From assembly GCA_030431335.1 (NCBI GenBank), contig JAUIJH010000021.1, positions 1-49,211 of the forward strand: a stretch of DNA of 49,211 bases, given 5' to 3'. Source of the DNA: Alphaproteobacteria bacterium. Lineage in GTDB: Bacteria; Pseudomonadota; Alphaproteobacteria; Rhizobiales; Amorphaceae. The notes beneath the pieces were generated by a model. That model did no database searches. It saw only the letters and a program-made list of their open reading frames with translations, and was not told the origin of the DNA. Position 1 is the stretch's first letter, and each line of letters starts with the position of its first letter. The translations under genes were made by a program, and so were the position numbers. This document shows positions 24,969-31,187 of this stretch, in pieces.

Positions 24969-26953
24969 CAGATCCACTTCTCTCCGCGCTTCAGCCAGGC
25001 GGTGCGCGCTAACTGCGGCTTGGCCTTCGCCTCCGCCGGTGCAGGCTTGGCGTGCTCTGCCGTCGTTGTCAGTTGCGGCGACGGTGCGGGTGCAGGCGCC
25101 AGGTCCTCGAGGTCGAGCTGGGCTTCGTCCGCCACCGCCCCGCCGCGTGCCGTCTCGAGCGCGTCCCACTCGGTCTCGTTGAGCTCGAACACGCGATGGC
25201 GGATCGTGGCGACCTCGGCTTGCAGCATCGTGTCGAGCATCTCGTTGGCGAGCTTGGGGTCCTTCACCCACTGGTGGACCGTGTAGCCCTGGCGGTTGCG
25301 GATCTCCTTGCGCCGCTCCGAGGTGAGCTGCAGGAAGTAGTCCTCCTCGAGGCCGCGCGGGAACAGCACCGCGCCAGGCTCGCCCTCGTCGTCCTTCTTG
25401 AGGTTGCGATAGAGGCGCATCTTCAGAACGGACGCGTTGAAGGTGTAGAAGCGCCCCACATAAGGCCGGAGCTTGCCTGTTGAGGTGCGCTCGCGCTTGA
25501 CCTTGGCCAGCAGCGGCGCGTTATCCTGGTTGCCGCCGCGCACCATGATCACTCGAGAGATCGGATGCCGCCGGGCCCAGGCCCACACCTCCTCGGTGTA
25601 GGCGTTGCCGTCGATCGCGACGCGGTCGAGCCCGAGCCGGCCGCCCCATTCGGTGCGCCACTCGCCGGAGACGAGCGCGTCGAGCCGCGGCCAGCCGCCC
25701 TGGTCGCCGATGTGCCGGTCGACGACGCCGTGATCGACCACGGCGCGCCGGCGGCGCCGGTCCCAGCCGATCACCTGCCACTCGACGCGGTCGGCCTGGC
25801 AGTCGATCCCCATCGTCAGCACCACGAAGCCGGCCGGCACCGTGCCGCGCGGCCGCTCCGACTTCGCCGCTCGCTCCATCAGCCCGGCATGATCGGGCGC
25901 CGAGCCGCCTGCATCGTAGGCCCGGCCGACAACGTCGTTGAGGAACACCTGCTCGGACGCCGCGTCGCCGCGCGCCTCGAGCCACTTGCGCGCGATGCGC
26001 TCCCAGCTCATCAGCGGCGAGTAGGCGGACCAGAGCTGGAACGAGCGGTGATAGGTTGCCATCGCCGGGTTCGCGGCCACCCAGCGGCCCCGCCGGTTCA
26101 TCTCCATGCGGTGATGCTCTTCGATGACGCCGCCACAGGAGGGGCACGAGAAGTGCGCGTCCTCGGGGCGGTCCTCGTCGAGGTTGGTCAGCATGTTGTC
26201 CCATTCGAGGACGTGGGCGTGATCGCAGTGGGGGCAGGGGACGTGGAACTGCTCCTGCGTCCCGGCCTTGAAGGCGCGTGTGATCTTGCAGCCCGGCTCG
26301 ATCAGCGGCGTCGAGATCTTGAAGATTTTTGCCGTCTCGTAGGCCTGGCTGCGGCTGTCGGCGAGATTCTCCGGATCGCCTGCCTTGGGGTCGTGCTCCC
26401 ATTTGGAAAGGTCGTCCTGCACCTGGCGCCGCATCGAGACCTGGGACAGCGAGGAGGGCGAGCTCGCACCGGAGATCAGGATCGACCCGCGGCCGTCGGC
26501 GCGCTCCTTGAAGAGCACCGCGTCCGCCCCGTCGCGGGTGCGCTGGGGGAAGGCGCGGTCGATCACCGGTGTGGACCGCATCATCGGCGCGAGCTTGAGC
26601 CGCGACCAGCGCTTGGCGTTGTCCTCGGTCGGGTGGACGAAGAGGAAGTCGCACGGGTCCATCGCGAGCGAGCCGAGGGTGAAGATCGTCGCGAGCGCCG
26701 TGCCGCCGAGCTGCGCGCCCTTCGCCCACGACACGATGCGGCAGGGGTCCTCCGGCGAGAGCGCATGAAAGATGCCAGCGAAGAACGGAAAGAGCTCCGG
26801 GTTGTAGCGCCCGGGCATCTGCGACTCGCGCTCGGAGAAGGTGAGGTTGTCGATCGCCCAGGCCTCATAGTCCACCGGCGGCGGCGGGGCGATGACGGCC
26901 GCGGCCGAGAGCAGCGCCACCTTCCACGCGTTGGCGATCTCGACCTGCATCAT
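24968..26953 (-). CDS. Terminase large subunit (GpA family)
   Basis: 661 residues from the ATG at 26953; a second ATG follows at once. It overlaps the small-subunit stop. GpA-type features: SERESQMPGRYNPELFPFFA near 38-57, the ATPase region (RIVSWAKGAQLGGTALATIF, the degenerate Walker A of this family), a C-P-H-C/C-P-S-C zinc ribbon near 240-280 (CPHCDHAHVLEW, SCPSCGGVIEEHHRME) and the nuclease part with LTMGIDCQADRVEWQVIGWD near 380. It cleaves and translocates phage DNA into the prohead. Length matches lambda gpA (641). Confidence 0.93.
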   Translation of the reverse strand: MMQVEIANAWKVALLSAAAVIAPPPPVDYEAWAIDNLTFSERESQMPGRYNPELFPFFAGIFHALSPEDPCRIVSWAKGAQLGGTALATIFTLGSLAMDPCDFLFVHPTEDNAKRWSRLKLAPMMRSTPVIDRAFPQRTRDGADAVLFKERADGRGSILISGASSPSSLSQVSMRRQVQDDLSKWEHDPKAGDPENLADSRSQAYETAKIFKISTPLIEPGCKITRAFKAGTQEQFHVPCPHCDHAHVLEWDNMLTNLDEDRPEDAHFSCPSCGGVIEEHHRMEMNRRGRWVAANPAMATYHRSFQLWSAYSPLMSWERIARKWLEARGDAASEQVFLNDVVGRAYDAGGSAPDHAGLMERAAKSERPRGTVPAGFVVLTMGIDCQADRVEWQVIGWDRRRRRAVVDHGVVDRHIGDQGGWPRLDALVSGEWRTEWGGRLGLDRVAIDGNAYTEEVWAWARRHPISRVIMVRGGNQDNAPLLAKVKRERTSTGKLRPYVGRFYTFNASVLKMRLYRNLKKDDEGEPGAVLFPRGLEEDYFLQLTSERRKEIRNRQGYTVHQWVKDPKLANEMLDTMLQAEVATIRHRVFELNETEWDALETARGGAVADEAQLDLEDLAPAPAPSPQLTTTAEHAKPAPAEAKAKPQLARTAWLKRGEKWI

Positions 26954-27600
26954 GCTTCGCCCTGTACGGGTTCTTCGCCTGACAGGATCTCATCGGCGGT
27001 GAGCTCCTTCTCGCCCTCGGCGACCCGCCGGAGCTCCCGCTCGACCTTGCCGCGTACCTGGCGCAGCTGCCCGGAGAGTTCGCGGGTGACGTCCTTGATC
27101 TGCAGCTCAAAGCGCCCCGCCAGGGCAGAGGCCATCTCCGGCACCGCCGTCTCGAACTCACGCAGGATGAGTCCCGTCACGCGCGCGACCGCCTGCTGAT
27201 GGTGGATGGTGCGCACATAGACGCCCGCCTCTTCGGCCTCGCGCTTCGCCGCCGCACGATTGCGGAACTCGATCTCGCGCAGCTTCTCCTGCTGGTACCG
27301 TTCGGCGACTGCCAGCTCGCTGCCAGGCGTGATGACCAGCGGACCCGACCCACGCTCCTCCTGCGGCTCGGCCTCGAACAACCCGGCGAGCCGCGTCGTC
27401 GCCCCGTTGCCGCTCATCTGCGAAAGGTCGAGGCGCCGGCCGAGATCCTCGCAGGCACGCTCCGCGTCGATCATCGTCCGCCCATCCTGGTCGATCAGCG
27501 CCGCCGGCGTGATCTTGCCCTCCGCCTTCCACTGCGACACGCGCCCAGGGGTAACGCCGACCGCCCGCGCGAAATCGGCGTTCGTCATCAAGGTCGACAT
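26950..27600 (-). CDS. Terminase small subunit-like DNA-binding protein
   Basis: 216 residues from the ATG at 27600. The N-terminal 50 residues are a winged-helix/HTH (MTNADFARAVGVTPGRVSQW, KAEGKITPAALI), as in Nu1-type terminase small subunits. A long charged coiled-coil-like middle (QQEKLREIEFRNRAAAKREA) and an acidic end (ELTADEILSGEEP) follow. It overlaps the terminase large subunit by TGATG, so it should be the DNA-recognition subunit that picks the packaging site. Longer than lambda Nu1 (181). Confidence 0.8.
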   Translation of the reverse strand: MSTLMTNADFARAVGVTPGRVSQWKAEGKITPAALIDQDGRTMIDAERACEDLGRRLDLSQMSGNGATTRLAGLFEAEPQEERGSGPLVITPGSELAVAERYQQEKLREIEFRNRAAAKREAEEAGVYVRTIHHQQAVARVTGLILREFETAVPEMASALAGRFELQIKDVTRELSGQLRQVRGKVERELRRVAEGEKELTADEILSGEEPVQGEA

Positions 27601-27734
27601 TGGAATGGCTAAAGTCCCTCAAGCCCTAAACGTTTAGGCTTCGGTTCGCTCTTCAACTGGCGAGATTCCGCGGTGCGAACGACCCGCAGATCGGATTGAC
27701 GCTGGAAGGACCCACGGCGGTCTGGCACCGAGGG

Positions 27735-28337
27735 TCACTTCGCGGTCGAGATGGCGCGGGCCAGCGCCCGCCAGAACTGCGTCGGAAACCGCGCCTCGGC
27801 GGTCTTGGCGGCGGTGTCCAGGAAGCCGAAGCGCGGCTGGTATCGCGCTTTGGCCTCGTAGGCGTAGAGCCGCTTGGCCGACCGCTTACCTTTGCGGCCC
27901 GCCTTCGTCCGCTGCCAGACACCGGCGACACCGCCAACCTTGCCCGAGAACGTGTCCGGTCGGCTGAGCGCTCGCGCCACCGCCTTGCGCGGGATGTTGC
28001 CGTACTGGTTGACCCGCGCCTGGCTCGGCAGGACCAGCGCACGGCGCTCCGGCAGACGCTCGCCGCCAGTCTCCTGGATCCCGAGATACTCGGCCTGCTT
28101 GTCCTTGATCCCCATCGTTGCGACGAGCTGCGCCTTGGTGGCGCGCTGCACGTACACCGCGCGCTTGGTGAACGGGGTCGGGCGATCGAACGCCCGGCCA
28201 ATCCGCTTGTTCACGTTCGTCTCGATGTCCCGTGCCGTCTCCGTCAGGGCGAGCGCCGTCGCGAACGGCATCTGCTCGCGTACGAGCCGGCCAAGCTCGC
28301 GGCTGACGTCCTTGGTGTTGCTTGAGAGGAGGAGCAT
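27735..28337 (-). CDS. GpZ-like minor tail protein
   Basis: 200 residues from the ATG at 28337; the longer frame would start inside the promoter region. The segment ETARDIETNVNKRIGRAFDR, then PTPFTKRAVYVQRATKAQLV and KQAEYLGIQETGGERLPE, is the pattern of the lambda GpZ family of minor tail proteins. In this phage it is first in the late operon, before the terminases, rather than with the tail genes. A strong inverted repeat (28340-28366) lies directly before the start codon. Product identification is moderately sure. Confidence 0.75.
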   Translation of the reverse strand: MLLLSSNTKDVSRELGRLVREQMPFATALALTETARDIETNVNKRIGRAFDRPTPFTKRAVYVQRATKAQLVATMGIKDKQAEYLGIQETGGERLPERRALVLPSQARVNQYGNIPRKAVARALSRPDTFSGKVGGVAGVWQRTKAGRKGKRSAKRLYAYEAKARYQPRFGFLDTAAKTAEARFPTQFWRALARAISTAK

Positions 28338-28339
28338 GA

Positions 28340-28366
28340 GCGGCCCCAGAAACGAAAAAGGGCCGC
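28340..28366. other. Inverted repeat touching the start of the late operon
   Basis: Arms GCGGCCC (28340-28346) and GGGCCGC (28360-28366) flank a 13-base loop, and the hairpin ends two bases from the ATG at 28337. In the minus-strand mRNA it would fold over the place where a ribosome binding site should be. It could control translation of the first late gene or bind a regulator. No clear promoter is seen. Confidence 0.4.
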
Positions 28367-28552
28367 TGCTGAGCGACCCTCTGTCAGACGCAAATTGCGA
28401 CATTGCGGATAAGTTGCCTGGAGACGTGCACCCTGTCAATGGGTCTGCCTTTGTTTGGGGAGCCTGTGTAAACTCTTGCGCCAGTCTAATATTCTGGCAT
28501 TTTCGCGAATCAATAAAGTCTTGTAAATTCTAATAAAACGGGAAAATGGAAT

Positions 28553-29641
28553 ATGAAAAAGCGAATCGTGCCAAAATACCCGGGCAATCAAAAAAAACTT
28601 CGACCGATAAAATTTACCGATTTGCCTGATCCAGTTCTATTGTGCCCAACTGACGCCAAAAATCTAAATATAGCTTGCCAAAATGGACACAAATTTAAAC
28701 CGCCATGGCGGGATAAAATGCCATTTGAATTCAGTCCTATTGAAAGTGCAGATGGATATCAATTTGTTTTGCAAAAGATACCAATTAAGTGCCCCGAGTG
28801 TGGATTTTATGCAGATTTTACATTTCCTTCGAGTGCAAAAAATATGGGAACTGTAGATCTATATGGCGATGAATCCTACCATTGGAATGAAAATAAAACA
28901 GAATTGGCGTATTTTTATTGCTTCTTTAGCCTCCTCCCGGAAGGAAAACAACAAATTTGCAAAGAAATTTCCGACATTAAATCGACTATCCGGCCATTAG
29001 TGGATCCGGAGATGTGGTTTCTTCACGCGGCAGAGATGAGAGGGTCGCGTTGGCGACAAAAATATGGTGTTTCCTTGTCTGGACATGAAGTTGATGCCCA
29101 ACAAGCGCGTTTGGCTTGCGCGATAGGTGGCGTTGCAAAAAATCGGTTTATCTTCGTTGCCGCCGCACCTTCTACAGCGCGGCTTCCGAATCAGAGTCAG
29201 CATGAATGCATGGACGCAGTTCGAGAACGTCTGATTTCATCAGCCATTATGTCATCTACAGATATACTAACTAGGCAAGGTTTCTCCCCTAGATTCATAT
29301 TAGAACAAGTTGAAAGGAGGGACGACGATAAATTTATGGACTACATGACCGAGAAAATTGGGCGAGGACTACACTATAGCCTTGCATTTCATTATGTCTC
29401 GCGCGGAAAGATGGTCGGTCTTCCATCTCAAACTGAAAAAAATAACTGTGTTGAACTAGAATGTTCTGATTTGGTGGCGTTCTGGGTGCAGCGCTATTTT
29501 GCTAAAACTCGAATTAAACGCGATCCAGAAGTGCCCTTGGAGAGCTTTGGGAAAATTTTATGGGGCGGGTTCCTTAATCGTGTGTATGCGGTTTTTCCTA
29601 GTATTGGATTCCCCCATGAAAAATTCAAAAATCTCAATTGA
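28553..29641 (+). CDS. Low-GC cargo gene: zinc-ribbon + DUF3800-like protein
   Basis: 362 residues. Its base composition is far poorer in GC than the rest of the window, so it was acquired separately. The N-terminal 90 residues contain Cys/His pairs (Cys31, Cys42, His46; Cys80-x-x-Cys83 in IKCPECGFYADF) that look like a zinc ribbon. From about 102 there is a DUF3800-like outline: YGDES at 104-108, LHAAEMR with His158 and Glu161, and a C-terminal SDLVAFWVQRYFA with Asp306. DUF3800 proteins have a predicted RNase H-like fold and are often found near defence genes. The spacing and charged residues make a nuclease plausible. It stands alone on the plus strand between late and small-gene operons, a classic place for phage accessory genes. 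Superinfection defence is inference. Confidence 0.6.
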   Translation: MKKRIVPKYPGNQKKLRPIKFTDLPDPVLLCPTDAKNLNIACQNGHKFKPPWRDKMPFEFSPIESADGYQFVLQKIPIKCPECGFYADFTFPSSAKNMGTVDLYGDESYHWNENKTELAYFYCFFSLLPEGKQQICKEISDIKSTIRPLVDPEMWFLHAAEMRGSRWRQKYGVSLSGHEVDAQQARLACAIGGVAKNRFIFVAAAPSTARLPNQSQHECMDAVRERLISSAIMSSTDILTRQGFSPRFILEQVERRDDDKFMDYMTEKIGRGLHYSLAFHYVSRGKMVGLPSQTEKNNCVELECSDLVAFWVQRYFAKTRIKRDPEVPLESFGKILWGGFLNRVYAVFPSIGFPHEKFKNLN

Positions 29642-29696
29642 TCATTTACTGGCCCGTGAGTTACACGCCTAAATGCTGCCCTAAGGGTCGGGTTGT

Positions 29697-30194
29697 TTAC
29701 ATCCAAGCGTCTGCCAACGTGCTGAGCGCGGCGCGCACAATGGCCGAGCCAGCCGCTTTTGCCGATCGAGCATTCTTCTCGCCCAGACCCTTTCCAAGGT
29801 CCTCGAGCGTTGCACCATCCCCCAACAATAACAGCAAATACCGTTCAAGCGGTCCCAGGATGGCGCTGGCGGTCTGAAGATCGCGCGCGCCGCGCAGCTT
29901 GCGATCGCTGACAAATTTGCCCCGTCGGCCGTCGATAGGATCGAGAGCGATCGCCGAGCAGCCTCCGGCGTACACGGCGTCAAACGCCCTCCGGTAGCGG
30001 TCGGCCGCCGCGACCTCGCGATCGGTGAGGCGCCCCTGGCGGGCCATGGCGACGATCGGGTCGACCATGCTCACCCGCTCTGACCCATTGCCGTAGGGGC
30101 TTTCGACCACCACGGAGACCGCACGTGCCGCCTGCGCCGGAGGGATGTCGGCAAACGTCATCGGTGCTCGCTTGGCGCGTGTCGGCTTTCTCAT
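29697..30194 (-). CDS. DUF6456-like protein, putative regulator
   Basis: 165 residues from the ATG at 30194; an ATG at 30158 would remove 12 basic residues. The first 15 residues are strongly basic (MRKPTRAKRAPM). The C-terminal region is helical: DREVAAADRYRRAFDAVYAG, DLQTASAILGPLERYLLLLL, then ATLEDLGKGLGEKNARSAKA. The last part resembles the end of DUF6456-type proteins of alphaproteobacterial phages and genomes, with an HTH-like LEDLGKGLGEKNARSAKAAG. Its start overlaps the end of the reconstructed HNH frame as ATGA, so the two were once coupled. A late-gene activator would fit but is not shown. Confidence 0.6.
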   Translation of the reverse strand: MRKPTRAKRAPMTFADIPPAQAARAVSVVVESPYGNGSERVSMVDPIVAMARQGRLTDREVAAADRYRRAFDAVYAGGCSAIALDPIDGRRGKFVSDRKLRGARDLQTASAILGPLERYLLLLLGDGATLEDLGKGLGEKNARSAKAAGSAIVRAALSTLADAWM

Positions 30195-30583
30195 CGCGCC
30201 TGCAGGCCTCTTGCTCCGGTTTGGACCACCATTGGGGCACCTCGGCCGGAAAGGGCCCCGTGCTGATGCCGGCGCGCCAGGTCGCGGCGTCGTTGGTTCT
30301 CGCGATTGGTGGTCATCTCGAGTTAGCTCGGGTTGAGGCACATGCGGTTGCGGCACTTGTGGTCGATCTGCCGGCGGCCGGGCACGTAGCCGTGAAAGTG
30401 AGTGTAGACGACGCGGTGGACGGCCACGGTCTGCCCGTCGAGCCACATGCGGGCGTAGCCGCCGCCCCGGCCATCGCCGGACGTCGGGCCCTGCCAGATC
30501 CAGCACGGCGTCTCATAGCCCCCGGGCTCGACGAGGATGCGGGCCACGATCCGCGCCAGGATGTCCTCGCGTCGCTCTGGCAT
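30191..30583 (-). pseudogene. HNH endonuclease gene interrupted by a stop at the catalytic site
   Basis: From the ATG at 30583 the frame reads CWIWQG, then YARMWLDGQTVAVHRVVYTH, then RQIDHKCRNRMCLNPS, and then TAA (30323-30325). In this HNH family the next residues are His-Leu-Glu followed by TxRENxRR. After the TAA, the same frame indeed continues LEMTTNRENQRRRDLARRHQ to a TGA at 30191-30193 that overlaps the next start codon (ATGA). So the stop falls exactly on the second catalytic His. The product as read is 86 residues with His in VHRVVY and IDH but lacking the last His. It is either inactive, rescued by readthrough, or a sequencing or assembly error. The gene starts within the preceding gene's stop (TGATG). 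Confidence 0.75.
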
Positions 30584-30762
30584 CACGCTGGCTCTCCGGC
30601 TGGCCAGGAGGCCCGTGCGGGCTTGGCTGGGCTATCCGCGGTGCCGCCTCGCTTGAAGCCTGCCAGGCATCGGCACGGCGTCCTCGCCGCGATACCCGAG
30701 CCCGTGTCGGTGCGGGCCAGCCGACCGCAGGGGCCGAGGGGGGTTCGGTGCATGCGGCTCAT
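30583..30762 (-). CDS. Small Cys/Arg-rich protein
   Basis: 59 residues from the ATG at 30762. Starts MSRMHRTPLGPCGRLARTDT, with Cys12, Cys30 and Cys32, and ends KPARASWPAGEPA. It ends with TGA overlapping the HNH start (TGATG). The same frame-coupling pattern holds for nearly all genes of this prophage, and this is the main reason to accept it. It might be a small zinc-binding protein with only three Cys; no family is recognised. A short frame also ends at its start (ATGA at 30759-30762) but has no clear start of its own. Confidence 0.5.
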   Translation of the reverse strand: MSRMHRTPLGPCGRLARTDTGSGIAARTPCRCLAGFKRGGTADSPAKPARASWPAGEPA

Positions 30763-30870
30763 GCCGGCACCTCGTCGCGAAACGGGCCGTCGTCTCGTCG
30801 GTGGCGGTCGGCCGATCCGATAGCAAAAATCACCGCTCGTCGCAAAACCTCCCGGCTACGCTGAAGTTTG

Positions 30871-31162
30871 CGAGGGTTGCGAGGGTTGTGCGAGGGTTGG
30901 CGACAACCCTCGCAGCGATTTTTTCTCATACGTTTCAATGTTTTACAGACCCCTCTGCGAGGGTTGCGAGGGTTAGTCCTCGCGCTACGTGTGAGTCGAT
31001 TGCTGAAGCCGACCCTGGAGGGCATTTCCCCAAGCCCCCCTCACGCGTAGCGCGCGCGAAACCCTCGCAACCCTCGCACCTCTCCGGTAAGTCGTTGATG
31101 TCAAAATCGGAATTCGCCTGCGAGGGTTGTGCTCAACCCTCGCACAACCCTCGCAACCCTCG
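30871..31162. repeat. Array of the 9-bp repeat CGAGGGTTG in both orientations, possible replication origin
   Basis: Exact copies on the plus strand start at 30871, 30880, 30891, 30958 and 31121; exact inverted copies (CAACCCTCG) start at 30904, 31068, 31134, 31145 and 31154. One-base variants lie at 30967 and 31059. Two pairs make perfect 9-bp stems with 4-base loops: 30891-30912 (loop GCGA) and 31121-31142 (loop TGCT). The array begins 26 bp beyond the end of the prim-pol/helicase gene. Repeats of this length next to replication genes are typical of iterons, but a regulator-binding or termination role is also possible. An AT-rich stretch (about 30915-30950) lies inside the array. Confidence 0.7.
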
Positions 31163-31187
31163 CAGGAGGGCTTTTGCCTCGCAGGTA

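Noticed and set aside
30759..31025. 88-codon minus-strand frame running through the 9-bp repeat array
   Set aside because: Most of its sequence (NPRNPR blocks) is simply the repeat translated. Only the last 24 codons (from a GTG at 30833, ending in ATGA) might be real; support is too weak.
30871..31162. CRISPR array
   Set aside because: Repeat is 9 bp with irregular spacing and both orientations, no 25-40 bp spacers and no cas genes.
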